Below are positions 18,966 through 27,347 of a stretch of 64,000 bases of DNA, piece by piece. The DNA is taken from the NCBI GenBank assembly GCA_964538455.1, contig CAZIDZ010000006.1:1-64000 (forward strand), given 5' to 3'. This DNA is from JAZDLX01 sp964538455 (lineage in GTDB: Bacteria > Electryoneota > Electryoneia > Electryoneales > Electryoneaceae). How positions within the stretch are numbered: the first letter of the stretch is position 1; each line of letters begins with the position of its first letter. Both the position numbers and the translations under genes were made by a program. The notes under the pieces are model-generated. The model was given only the letters and a program-made list of their open reading frames with translations, ran no database searches and had not been told where the DNA came from.

Positions 18966-20309
18966 ATGAAGGTCGAGATCAAGGTTCCGCAGGTCGGTGA
19001 ATCGATCACCGAGGGCGTGCTCGTCGAATGGCACGTCGGCGACGGCGATTTTGTGGAGGCCGAACAGGCACTGTACGAGCTCGAGACCGACAAGATCACG
19101 ATGACGGTGCAGGCGGAACAGGCGGGGAAGATATCGATCCAGGTTGAGCCGGACACGACCGTCAAGATCGGACAGGTGGTCGGCGTGCTCGACACCGATG
19201 CGACGGGCGGGAACGGCGGAGGCTTGGCGAAAAAAGAAGCGCCGGCGCCGGAACCTTCGGTAGAGACCACTCAGATCGAAAAGCCCGAATCCAAGGCCCC
19301 GTCCCCTGAACCCTCCGCGGAAGCGTTCGAAGGCCTTTCGCCCGCTGTCCGCCGGCTCGTTGAGCAGCACCATCTCGATCCGTCGACGATCGCCGGAACC
19401 GGCAAGGGCGGACGTCTGACCAAGCAGGACGTGCTGCGCAGCATCGACGCCGGGGCTGCGGGAGCCGCAACGCCGCCCGCTCCACTCCCGAAATCCGAAG
19501 CACCAGCAGCAAAAACTGAACCGAGCGCGAAAGCGGAAGCCAAGCCGGCGCCGCCGCCACCTCCGCCGCCGAAACCCGCCGCTCCGCGTGAACCCGGAGA
19601 GCGTCAGACGCGCAAACCGATGTCGCAGATCCGCAAACGGATCGCGCAACGCCTGCTCGCCGCGAAGCAGGGCACCGCGATGCTGACCACCTTTAACGAG
19701 GTGGACATGACGCGGGTGATGGAGCTGCGCGCACGGTACAAGGACGACTACGCGAAGAAATACGGCGTCAAGCTCGGGATTATGAGCTTTTTCGTCAAGG
19801 CCGTCGTCGACGCGCTGAAAACCTTCCCGGAGGTCAACCAGCAGATCGACAGCGACGATCTCGTGCAAAACCACTTCTACGACATCGGGATCGCGGTGAG
19901 CACCGACCGCGGGCTGATGGTGCCGGTGATCCGCGACGCAGACAAGCTCAGTTTCGCGGACGTCGAACTGACCATCGCCGACTTCGCGACCCGCGCGCGG
20001 GAAGGCAAGCTCACCCTCGAGGAGCTGCAGGGCGGGGTGTTCACGATCACCAACGGCGGCGTCTTCGGCAGCCTGCTCTCGACGCCGATCCTCAATCCGC
20101 CGCAGAGCGCGATCCTTGGGATGCACGCGATCAAGAAGCGCCCGGTGGTCGTGGAGAAGGACGGGGTTGAGGAGCTCGCGATCCGCCCAATGATGTACCT
20201 CGCGATGAGCTACGACCACCGTGTCATCGACGGCGCGCAGTCGGTGGCATTCCTGAAACGGGTGATCGAGTGCGTCGAGGACCCCGAGCGGATGATGTTC
20301 GAGATCTGA
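18966..20309 (+). CDS. sucB: Dihydrolipoamide succinyltransferase (E2 of 2-oxoglutarate dehydrogenase)
   Basis: This 447-residue E2 protein has one lipoyl domain (about 1-80) with the modified Lys in YELETDKITMTV, an Ala/Pro/Lys linker, a peripheral-subunit-binding domain (SPAVRRLVEQHHLDPSTI, then GTGKGGRLTKQDV), a second Pro-rich linker containing an almost uninterrupted PPPPPPPK run, and a catalytic domain from about 210. The active-site His and Asp are in SYDHRVIDGAQSVAFL. The ATG follows GGGGGAG and GAAGGA. Position after sucA and before lpd supports a succinyl- rather than acetyltransferase role. Confidence 0.95.
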   Translation: MKVEIKVPQVGESITEGVLVEWHVGDGDFVEAEQALYELETDKITMTVQAEQAGKISIQVEPDTTVKIGQVVGVLDTDATGGNGGGLAKKEAPAPEPSVETTQIEKPESKAPSPEPSAEAFEGLSPAVRRLVEQHHLDPSTIAGTGKGGRLTKQDVLRSIDAGAAGAATPPAPLPKSEAPAAKTEPSAKAEAKPAPPPPPPPKPAAPREPGERQTRKPMSQIRKRIAQRLLAAKQGTAMLTTFNEVDMTRVMELRARYKDDYAKKYGVKLGIMSFFVKAVVDALKTFPEVNQQIDSDDLVQNHFYDIGIAVSTDRGLMVPVIRDADKLSFADVELTIADFATRAREGKLTLEELQGGVFTITNGGVFGSLLSTPILNPPQSAILGMHAIKKRPVVVEKDGVEELAIRPMMYLAMSYDHRVIDGAQSVAFLKRVIECVEDPERMMFEI

Positions 20310-20329
20310 ACGGATCTTCAGGGATAACA

Positions 20330-20416
20330 GGGACAGTATGCTAATAATCCCGATCGGGCGGAAAAGGTTGTCGTGTTGACGATCCTATCCTTTCGGGATT
20401 ATTAGCATACTGTCCC
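20330..20416. repeat. GGGACAGT palindrome, copy 4
   Basis: The arms (20330-20352 and 20394-20416) start GGGACAGTATGCTAATAAT and are complementary over 23 bp without mismatch, around a 41-nt loop. The outer eight bases match the other copies and the inner arm is unique. Confidence 0.85.
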
Positions 20417-20429
20417 AGCCGGAAGTGGA

Positions 20430-20507
20430 TGTCATCCTCCGGCTTGACCGGGGGATCCATCATCTATCGATCATTTCTGGATTGCCCGGTCAAGCCGGGC
20501 AATGACA
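20430..20507. repeat. TGTCATcC-CCGGCTTGACCGGG palindrome
   Basis: TGTCATCCTCCGGCTTGACC (from 20430) is nearly mirrored by CCCGGTCAAGCCGGGCAATGACA (20485-20507). It is a different, more GC-rich dispersed repeat type. A related half, GGCCGGTCAGGCCGGGGGATGACA-like, appears near 61815. Confidence 0.7.
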
Positions 20508-20589
20508 ACGTGTGGAAGCTACACTGCTGTTTAAAAGGGTGGCCATACCCTTCAGGGTAGGGTCTCAGGAAGGGACCTAGGAAAGATCC

Positions 20590-21984
20590 ATGGACCGCTT
20601 CGATTATGCCGTTATCGGCTCCGGACCCGCTGGATATGTCTCCGCGATCCGCGCCGCTCAGCTCGGGATGAAAGTCGCGCTCGTCGAGAAGGACCCGACC
20701 CTCGGCGGCACCTGCCTCAACGTCGGCTGCATTCCTTCAAAGGCGCTGCTCGAATCGTCTGAACAGTTCTCCGCCGCCAACGAAAAACTGGTGGATTTCG
20801 GGGTGAACGTCAGCGGCGTCAAGATGGATTTACAGAAAATGATGCAGCGGAAGGCCGAGATCGTCAAGACGCTGACCGACGGGGTCGGGCTGCTGATGAA
20901 GATGAACAAGATCACAGTGCTTAGCGGTCACGGCCGCCTTCTGGGACCGGGGAAATTCAGCGTCACGAAAGGCAAAAAGAAGACCGAATACGAAGCGGAA
21001 CACATCGTGCTCGCGCTCGGGTCGGTGCCGGTGGAGCTGCCGTTCCTGAAATTCGACGGGAAGCGGGTGATTCACAGCACGCACGCCCTCGCGCTGGCGA
21101 AAGTGCCGAAAACCCTGCTGGTGATCGGGGCCGGGGCGATCGGGCTCGAGATGGGGAGTGTCTGGTCGCGGCTGGGCGCGAAAGTCACGTTTGTCGAGAT
21201 GATGCCGCAGATCGCACCCTTCGCGGACAAGCAGATGGCGAAGAAGCTGCAACGCTCGCTCGAGTCCCAGGAGATGGAATTCCTGCTGGATACGAAAGTG
21301 CTCTCCGCCGCGGTGCAGAAAACGCAGGTGAAGGTGACCGTCGAAGATAAAAAGGGCGAGCAGAACGAGTTGGCTGCGGAAACTGTTCTCGTCGCGGTAG
21401 GACGCAAGCCGTTCACGGAAGATTGCGGCCTCGAGCAGGCGGGGATCGAGATGGACGGCCCCCGTGTGAAAATCGACGACCAGTTTCGGACGAATCTGGA
21501 TAACGTATACGCGATCGGCGACCTGGTGCGCGGTCCGATGCTCGCCCACAAGGGCGAGGATGAGGGTGTCGCGGTCGCGGAAATCGCCGCTGGCCTCCCC
21601 GGGCATGTCAATTACGATGCGATCCCGAACGTGATCTACACCTGGCCTGAGCTCGCCTCGGTGGGGATCCACGAGGACGAGGCGAAGCAGCGAGGATTCG
21701 AGGTCCGCACGGGCAAGTTCATGTTCCGTCCGAACGGACGCGCGCTGACGATGAACGAGGCGGACGGGATGGTCAAGCTCGTCGCCGATGCGAAGACGGA
21801 CCGGCTGCTCGGGGCGACGATCGTCGGAGCGCGCGCCTCCGACATGATCGCCGAACTTGTGCTCGCGATGGAGTTCGACGCCTCCAGCGAAGATGTGGCG
21901 CGAACCTCCCACGCGCATCCATCGCTGTCCGAGATCATCCGGGAGGCGGCGCTGGCTGTGGACAAACGGGCCATCCACGGTTAA
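20590..21984 (+). CDS. lpd: Dihydrolipoyl dehydrogenase (E3)
   Basis: This 464-residue FAD/NAD flavoprotein reoxidises the dihydrolipoyl groups of E2. It has the FAD motif VIGSGPAGYVSAIRAAQLG, the redox-active pair in GGTCLNVGCIPSKALL, the NAD motif VIGAGAIGLEMGSVWSRLG, the second FAD motif YAIGDLVRG and the C-terminal HAHPSLSEIIREA with the active-site His-Glu pair. It lies 280 bp after sucB, with two palindromes between. It may also serve pyruvate dehydrogenase or glycine cleavage, as no second E3 is seen here. Confidence 0.95.
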   Translation: MDRFDYAVIGSGPAGYVSAIRAAQLGMKVALVEKDPTLGGTCLNVGCIPSKALLESSEQFSAANEKLVDFGVNVSGVKMDLQKMMQRKAEIVKTLTDGVGLLMKMNKITVLSGHGRLLGPGKFSVTKGKKKTEYEAEHIVLALGSVPVELPFLKFDGKRVIHSTHALALAKVPKTLLVIGAGAIGLEMGSVWSRLGAKVTFVEMMPQIAPFADKQMAKKLQRSLESQEMEFLLDTKVLSAAVQKTQVKVTVEDKKGEQNELAAETVLVAVGRKPFTEDCGLEQAGIEMDGPRVKIDDQFRTNLDNVYAIGDLVRGPMLAHKGEDEGVAVAEIAAGLPGHVNYDAIPNVIYTWPELASVGIHEDEAKQRGFEVRTGKFMFRPNGRALTMNEADGMVKLVADAKTDRLLGATIVGARASDMIAELVLAMEFDASSEDVARTSHAHPSLSEIIREAALAVDKRAIHG

Positions 21985-21996
21985 GCGGATGGAGCA

Positions 21997-22097
21997 AAAT
22001 TAAAAAGGGGACACGTACCTTTTAATTTCATTACATGCGCTCGCGCCACAAAATGGAACAGCCAGAAATTAAAAGGTACGTGTCCCCTTTTTAATTT
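21997..22097. repeat. GGGGACACGTACC palindrome, copy A
   Basis: The arms 21997-22029 and 22065-22097 are perfectly complementary over 33 bp, with AATTAAAAAGGGGACACG at the start of the left arm. The loop is 35 nt. The same arms recur at 57947-58045 with an unrelated loop. Confidence 0.9.
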
Positions 22098-22182
22098 GTT
22101 TTTTAGCAGAGGAATCATTCTATCTTCCTTTCGGCGTGTCTGGGAGCGAGGGCACGCCTTTCACTCTGTTGGGGTTGACCCT

Positions 22183-23190
22183 GTGACCGTTGCATCGACG
22201 GCATCAAACGACCGGCAGCCGGCCGGAATCGCGATCGAAGCCCTGTCAGCGTCTCCGGCCCGGCGCGGCAAGCTACTGGTGATCGGCGCAGCCGTGCTCG
22301 ACAGAATCTTCTACGTCGAATCGCTGCCCCGGGCGGGTGAAACGGCCGTCGGCGACCGCATGGATATTTTCCCCGGCGGGAAAGGGGCGAACCAGGCTCT
22401 CGCCGCTGCGAAGATGGGCGCGGAGGTGCGGTTTCTCAGCGCCGTCGGAGCCGACCCGGAGGCGGAGATCGTTCTCGAGCCCCTGCGGGCGGCGAACGTT
22501 GACGTTGAGCCCGTATACCACATCGAGGGGGAGCGCACGGCGGAGACAGTGATCTCCGTGGACAACCGCGGCGAAAACCAGATCGTCGCCTGCCCCAACG
22601 CCTACCATCGCATCGAGCAGAAACACATCGAGCAACGCACCGATCTTTTCCAGTGGGCGGACTGGTTGCTCGTTCAGAATGAACTGCCGCGTGGGGTCGT
22701 CGACCGCGCTATCTCAATGGGCATCGAGGCGGGTGTAAAGGTTGTTTTCAACACGGCTCCATTCAAGCTGCATGCGCCTCCTCCGCCGCGTGGAATCGAG
22801 GTGCTGATCGCCAACGAGATCGAAGCGGCTGGAATTCTGGGGGAGCAGGACTATCTTTCAATCGATCCGCACAAACGGGCGTCGCATTGGCGGGAGATCG
22901 GTGCGGCCAATGTGCTGATTACCCTCGGGCGCAACGGCGGCGAGTGGTTCGACACGAAGGGGAAACGGCATGAGTTCGCGGCCTCTTCCTCAGGTCCCGT
23001 GGTGGACACCGTAGGCGCGGGGGACGCACTCTGCGGTATCTTCTGTGCGCTTGCGGCGGAGGGGTTGTCGATCGAGCGGGCGGCGTCAATCGCGCACCTT
23101 GGCGCGGGGATCGCCATTACCCGGGAGGGAGCTCAGGGCGGACTTCCCACCCGTGAGGAGCTGGCCGGAGCGGCCAGGCAATCGCTGTAA
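22183..23190 (+). CDS. PfkB-family carbohydrate kinase (ribokinase-like)
   Basis: This protein of about 335 residues has both PfkB signatures: PGGKGANQALAAAKMGA near the N-terminus and DTVGAGDALCGIF near the C-terminus, with the catalytic Asp in the latter. LVIGAAVLDRIFYVESLPRAGET is the usual N-terminal strand. The GTG at 22183 is preceded by GGGG; the frame is open upstream into the palindrome, so the start is uncertain by about 30 codons. Ribose or another monosaccharide is the likely substrate. It lies 43 bp before the class II aldolase and probably shares its transcript. Confidence 0.85.
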   Translation: MTVASTASNDRQPAGIAIEALSASPARRGKLLVIGAAVLDRIFYVESLPRAGETAVGDRMDIFPGGKGANQALAAAKMGAEVRFLSAVGADPEAEIVLEPLRAANVDVEPVYHIEGERTAETVISVDNRGENQIVACPNAYHRIEQKHIEQRTDLFQWADWLLVQNELPRGVVDRAISMGIEAGVKVVFNTAPFKLHAPPPPRGIEVLIANEIEAAGILGEQDYLSIDPHKRASHWREIGAANVLITLGRNGGEWFDTKGKRHEFAASSSGPVVDTVGAGDALCGIFCALAAEGLSIERAASIAHLGAGIAITREGAQGGLPTREELAGAARQSL

Positions 23191-23232
23191 CATCTTCGAC
23201 GAACTCGAACGGACTGAACAACGGAGAGTGCG

Positions 23233-24306
23233 ATGGGTGCCAAAAGTGGCGTGCTGACGGGCGACGCCGTCCAGGAGCTGTTCGCGACGGCGAAGGAGCA
23301 GGGATTCGCCCTTCCCGCGGTTAACATCACCGGAACTAACACCGCGAACGCCTGTCTCGAGACCGCGGCGGAAGTCGGATCTCCGCTGATCATCCAACTT
23401 TCGGCGGGGGGCGCGCAATTCTACGCGGGCAAAGGCGCGGATGACGGCGACCACAAGGCGAAAATCGCCGGGGCGGTTTCGGCGGCGATGCATGTCCGGC
23501 GTGTCGCGCCGCTCTACGGTGTGCCGGTGATCCTGCACACAGACCACGCTGCGCGCAAACTCCTGCCCTGGGTGGACGGCCTGATCGTCGAGAACGAGAA
23601 GTATTTCAAGGAGCACGGAGAGCCGCTGTTCTCCTCTCACATGATTGACCTCTCCGAAGAGCCACTTGAGACGATTGTCAGCGAGTGCTCAACCCGCCTC
23701 GAGCGCATGGAAAAACTCGGCATGACCCTCGAGTTCGAGCTCGGGGTGACCGGCGGGGAGGAGGATGGCGTCGACAACACCGGCCTCGACAGCAGCCGCC
23801 TCTACACGCAACCGGAAGAGGTGGACTACGCGTTCACCGAACTCTCCAAGATCTCGAACCGGTTCACTATCGCCGCGGCGTTCGGCAATGTTCACGGGGT
23901 GTACAAGCCGGGGAATGTCAAACTTCGCCCCGTGATCCTCAAGAACTGCCAGGAGTACATCCAGAAGAAGCACGGGTTCAGCGACAACAACCCAGCGACT
24001 TTCGTCTTCCACGGCGGTTCCGGGAGCAGCCGGGAAGAGATTCGGGAGGCGGTCGGCTACGGCGTCGTCAAGATGAACATCGACACCGACCAGCAGTGGG
24101 CGTTCACCCGTGGAGTGCGCGAATACATGGACGAGAAGAAGGACTACCTGCAGAGCCAGATCGGCAATCCGGAGGGGCCGGAGTCCCCGAACAAGAAGCA
24201 TTACGATCCCCGCGTCTGGCTGCGCGAGGGGGAGAAGACGTTTATCGAACGGCTGAAGCAGTCGTTCGAGGATCTCAATTGCCTCGGCCGAACAGCCATG
24301 CTATAG
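23233..24306 (+). CDS. fbaA: Fructose-bisphosphate aldolase, class II (type IIA)
   Basis: This 357-residue zinc-dependent aldolase cleaves fructose 1,6-bisphosphate. It shows PAVNITGTNTANACLETA at the N-terminus, the metal and catalytic segment VILHTDHAARKLLPW, a second metal-binding His in IAAAFGNVHGVYKPGNV, another in FVFHGGSGSS and KMNIDTDQQWAF for phosphate binding. Length fits the FbaA (type A) subgroup. It is followed by a strong terminator and then by an unrelated class I aldolase. Confidence 0.95.
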   Translation: MGAKSGVLTGDAVQELFATAKEQGFALPAVNITGTNTANACLETAAEVGSPLIIQLSAGGAQFYAGKGADDGDHKAKIAGAVSAAMHVRRVAPLYGVPVILHTDHAARKLLPWVDGLIVENEKYFKEHGEPLFSSHMIDLSEEPLETIVSECSTRLERMEKLGMTLEFELGVTGGEEDGVDNTGLDSSRLYTQPEEVDYAFTELSKISNRFTIAAAFGNVHGVYKPGNVKLRPVILKNCQEYIQKKHGFSDNNPATFVFHGGSGSSREEIREAVGYGVVKMNIDTDQQWAFTRGVREYMDEKKDYLQSQIGNPEGPESPNKKHYDPRVWLREGEKTFIERLKQSFEDLNCLGRTAML

Positions 24307-24315
24307 AGTCTGCAC

Positions 24316-24344
24316 AGCCCGGGATCATCGATCCCGGGCTTTTC
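24316..24344 (+). terminator. Rho-independent terminator after fbaA
   Basis: AGCCCGGGAT (24316-24325) and ATCCCGGGCT (24331-24340) form a perfect 10-bp stem with a 5-nt loop, followed by TTTCT. It ends the pfkB-fbaA transcript. Confidence 0.85.
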
Positions 24345-24453
24345 TGTCTCCTTGGCCGCCTGCGACCGTATCGGCTGTTTGAATTCGGGGGCGGGCGAGA
24401 CTAAGTTCTCAGCGTTCACAACGATGATTTCAATCCTCAAAGGAGGTTTTTCC

Positions 24454-25377
24454 ATGAGTGACCGAGTTCGCGAAATCCTGAGCTGGTACTCTCACCGCAA
24501 CGCCGGGGTTCGCACAAGTCTCTACCGGATGCTGATGCACGGCAGGATCGGCGGAACCGGAAAGATGGTGATTCTGCCCGTGGACCAGGGCTTCGAGCAC
24601 GGCCCGTTGCGCTCGTTTCTTCCCAACGAACCGGGTTTCGACCCCGCCTATCACCCGCAACTCGCTCTGGACGCCGGATGCAACGCCTTCGCCGCCCCGC
24701 TGGGTTTTATCGAGATCGCGGCGGACAAGTTCGGCGGGCAACTCCCGTTGATTCTGAAAGTCAACAGCCATGACGTTCTCCACGACGACAGCGACCCGAT
24801 CCCGGCGATCACATCGTCCGTTGCGGACGCGCTCGAATTGGGGTGCTCCGGGGTTGGATTCACGATCTATCCGGGCAGCGAAATGCGCGAGGAGATGTAC
24901 GAACAGCTCCGCGAAGTCATCGAGGAGACCCATTCGGTCGGGCTCGCGGCGGTGGTCTGGTCCTACCCGCGCGGGGAGGATTTGCAGAAGGACGACGAGA
25001 CCGCGGTGGATATCGCCTGCTACGCCGCGCAAATCGCTGCGCAGATGGGCGCGGACATCATCAAGGTGAAGCCGCCGAAGAAGCATGTCGCCCAAAGCGC
25101 CAACGCCAAAGTGATCGAGGAAACCGGGGCGTCAATCGAGACTCTCGCCGATCGGGTACGGCTGGTGATCAAAAGCGCGTTCAACGGCACGCGAATCGTG
25201 ATCTTCTCGGGTGGCGCCAAAGGCAGCGACGAGAACGTGCTCGACGAAATTCGTGGTCTGGCGGAGGGGGGCGCTTTCGGCAGCATTATGGGCCGCAACG
25301 CCTTCCAGCGCAAGCATGACGACGCGGTCAAGCTGCTGCACAAAGTGATGGACATCCACACGGGCAGCGGCAAGTAG
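24454..25377 (+). CDS. Fructose-bisphosphate aldolase, class I (DhnA/archaeal type)
   Basis: This 307-residue Schiff-base aldolase of the DhnA family shows VILPVDQGFEHGP near the N-terminus, the Lys-containing strand GADIIKVKPPKK and the phosphate-binding FSGGAKGSDENVLDE and GGAFGSIMGRNAFQR. The ATG lies seven bases after a consensus AGGAGG (24441-24446). It sits directly after the class II enzyme, behind a terminator, so the two are probably regulated separately. In other bacteria such pairs divide between glycolysis and gluconeogenesis; that role here is inference. Confidence 0.92.
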   Translation: MSDRVREILSWYSHRNAGVRTSLYRMLMHGRIGGTGKMVILPVDQGFEHGPLRSFLPNEPGFDPAYHPQLALDAGCNAFAAPLGFIEIAADKFGGQLPLILKVNSHDVLHDDSDPIPAITSSVADALELGCSGVGFTIYPGSEMREEMYEQLREVIEETHSVGLAAVVWSYPRGEDLQKDDETAVDIACYAAQIAAQMGADIIKVKPPKKHVAQSANAKVIEETGASIETLADRVRLVIKSAFNGTRIVIFSGGAKGSDENVLDEIRGLAEGGAFGSIMGRNAFQRKHDDAVKLLHKVMDIHTGSGK

Positions 25378-25494
25378 GCTGGGGATTGCCCCCGATCTGG
25401 TCCGTGGTTACTGAACAAGGCGCATTTGATATCCGCCACGCTACTCATAAAGAGCTATGGCGTTGCGGAGGCTCCGAAGTCTGTTTTTCGATAG

Positions 25495-25545
25495 GGGACA
25501 GTATGTTCACATTCATGAAGTTCAGGATTGTGAGCATGCTGTCCC
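25495..25545. repeat. GGGACAGT palindrome, copy 5 (degenerate)
   Basis: GGGACAGTATGTTCACA on the left faces TGTGAGCATGCTGTCCC on the right with a few mismatches. The arm resembles the one shared by copies 1 and 3. It lies in a 320-bp non-coding stretch (25378-25697) before the transposase gene. Confidence 0.7.
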
Positions 25546-25633
25546 AGAGAAATGAATCATGCCATCCTGGAAAATGATATTCGCATGCCAGACATATTTT
25601 ATATGAATCGATCTGAACTTGCTATACATAATC

Positions 25634-25676
25634 TGGGACAGTATACTAATATTTAAAATATTAGTATACTGTCCCA
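25634..25676. repeat. GGGACAGT palindrome, copy 6, directly before the transposase gene
   Basis: TGGGACAGTATACTAATATT and its complement form a perfect 21-bp stem with almost no loop (one central base). It ends 21 bp before the ATG of the RAYT gene, so it overlaps the expected promoter or leader of that gene. Confidence 0.88.
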
Positions 25677-25697
25677 GACATAACGTCAGGATTAACA

Positions 25698-26276
25698 ATG
25701 CCTCGATCTTCAAGGATTGTATTTCCGGATGTCCCGCATCATGCCGTCCAACGCGGAAATCGTCGTCTATCTGTGTTCTTTGAAGAAGATGATTATCGGT
25801 ACTATCTCCATCTAATTTCGAACGGTTGCAAACGGGCAGGCACCGATATCCTTGGGTATTGCCTGATGCCCAATCACGTTCACCTGATCCTGGTTCCGAA
25901 GGATCATGATGGCTTGCGCAGAGCGATTTCCGAGCCACACCGTATTTACAGCAGGCGTATTAACGAACGTAACGGCTGGATTGGCCATCTCTGGCAGCAG
26001 CGATTCGCTTCCTATCCGATGAGTGATCCATACTTCATCGCAGCATTGCGCTATATCGAACTGAACCCGGTCAGAGCAGGTCTGTGTACCGATCCGTTCA
26101 GCTATCCCTGGTCGAGTGCCAAAGCACACCGGGAAAAGCGTTCATCAAAGTATGTCAATGTCGAACCTGTAGCCGATTTGTTGGACGATTGGGAGGGATT
26201 CCTGGGAAGTGGAATGACAGACAGGGAGATCGAGAGATTTCGTGCACATGAAAGGACAGGACATTGGCTGAAGTAA
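25698..26276 (+). mobile_element. REP-associated tyrosine transposase (RAYT, Y1/HUH type)
   Basis: This 192-residue single-strand transposase domain protein shows the RAYT N-terminus (PHHAVQRGNRR), the HUH metal-binding pair in MPNHVHLIL (His60, His62) and the likely catalytic Tyr119 in RYIELNPVRAGL, followed by YPWSSAKAH. The gene is intact. Palindromes flank it 21 bp upstream and 7 bp downstream, as RAYT genes often sit among the REP sequences they process. Known RAYTs bind and cleave REP/BIME hairpins as single strands. A role in spreading the GGGACAGT palindromes of this window is inferred from position and family knowledge. Confidence 0.92.
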
Positions 26277-26283
26277 TCTGCTT

Positions 26284-26335
26284 GGGACAGTATATTCAGA
26301 ATGCCAGAAAGACCACATTATGAGTATACTGTCCC
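26284..26335. repeat. GGGACAGT palindrome, copy 7, directly after the transposase gene
   Basis: GGGACAGTATATTCAGAAT on the left faces a right arm ending GAGTATACTGTCCC with several mismatches. With copy 6 it brackets the RAYT gene. Confidence 0.75.
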
Positions 26336-26592
26336 TGCCGTCCTTGAATCCGTACGAGTGCTACGAAAAGGTGTCAGCGTAAAGCAAGAATAATCAAAGC
26401 ATAAAGTCCTGAGCGCGAGAATGGGAACCTGAGGGTCTCACTCAGAGACCGAAATGAATCTTTAAAATAAAGTGTAACTTCTTGGCTTTTCAGAAATAAT
26501 ACTCCTATTCTTATCTTGGCATAGGGTTTGAATAGACTCCGGCAGGACCGGTGTGGCAGCACCGGAAACGTTCGGAGTCAGGGAGAACCTAC

Positions 26593-26895
26593 ATGGTCGA
26601 CCGCATTTCCCAAATCTATACGGGTTCGACGCCTCCTTTGCAGCCGCCGGAAAAGCCGAAGAAGTCCGAAAAGTCTTCCGAGGTTGACCGGCCGATGCGT
26701 TCGGGACCCATCGCCGCTCGCCTCATTCCAGATCTCACCGATAAGGTCGAGATCAGTGAGGCCGGGCGGATGGCGGCGGCTCAGATCAACGCTCCCAAGG
26801 AATCGAGGATCCCTGAATCAACCGTTCAGGCGATCCGAAATTCTTGGTATGCAGTGGGTTACACAACTGCACGGAGCGAACAGGACTCCGCCTGA
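26593..26895 (+). CDS. Small protein, possibly FlgM-like
   Basis: This 100-residue cytoplasmic protein is not firmly recognised. The start MVDRISQIYTG, a disordered Pro/Lys/Ser-rich section, DKVEISEAGRMAA and a C-terminal VQAIRNSWYAVGYTT are laid out like the anti-sigma-28 factor FlgM (DxVxLS..A, then an R-x-xIxxGxY segment). Key FlgM positions after that are missing, so the family call is weak. The ATG follows GGGAG. TATCTTGG about 80 bp upstream could be a -10 element. No flagellar structural gene lies in the window. Confidence 0.45.
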   Translation: MVDRISQIYTGSTPPLQPPEKPKKSEKSSEVDRPMRSGPIAARLIPDLTDKVEISEAGRMAAAQINAPKESRIPESTVQAIRNSWYAVGYTTARSEQDSA

Positions 26896-27347
26896 GATGT
26901 GACGGGGATCGGGACGGATGCATCCGCGTCCGTCCCGAACAACCGTCGCCCTCGATAGTGCATCCCAAACGTTTCCAACCTGTTGCGCTGCCACCTGCGT
27001 TCAGAATGGAGATTAGTGACAGTTACCTAATTCTAACCTGTTGGGATTGAACGTTTAAACATTCATTGAATTAGGTGACTGTCACTCATCTTTTCGAGAG
27101 CATAAAAAAACGCCCTGCACGGTGGCAGCCGGAACAGGGCGATCGCGAGCGAGGGTCAACCGCGTCCGGGAGAGGACGCTGGAAATTGTTCGGAGTTGAC
27201 GATGGGTTGGAATCGTCATCACGGCCTACCCGAAATCCGTTGCGACGGACGGAGCTCTTTGTGTCGCTCCACCGGTGGCCGTGTCCCGGTTGCCCTCGTA
27301 TCTCTCATCGGCAGATCGACGACAAACTTGAGCCGGGGGGAGGGGCG
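26896..27347. other. Non-coding stretch before the unknown-gene cluster
   Basis: This 450-bp stretch holds a GC-rich hairpin (about 26912-26940, GGGACGGA facing TCCGTCCC) that may end the previous transcript, and the GTGACAGT palindrome at 27015. The frame of the next gene is open back to 27075, but no ribosome-binding site supports an earlier start. No other gene was seen. Confidence 0.5.
27015..27086. repeat. GTGACAGT palindrome, copy 1
   Basis: AGTGACAGTTACCTAATTC (27015-27033) pairs with 27068-27086 with one mismatch around a 34-nt loop. The end sequence GTGACAGT defines a second subfamily of the dispersed palindromes. Confidence 0.8.

Noticed and set aside
20830..21978. 382-codon open frame antisense to lpd
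   Set aside because: His/Arg/Asp-rich shadow; lpd is certain by motifs.
25698..26276. IS200/IS605 insertion sequence
   Set aside because: The protein has the RAYT N-terminus (PHHAVQRGNRR) and flanking REP-like palindromes; no TnpB gene or IS200 ends are seen.
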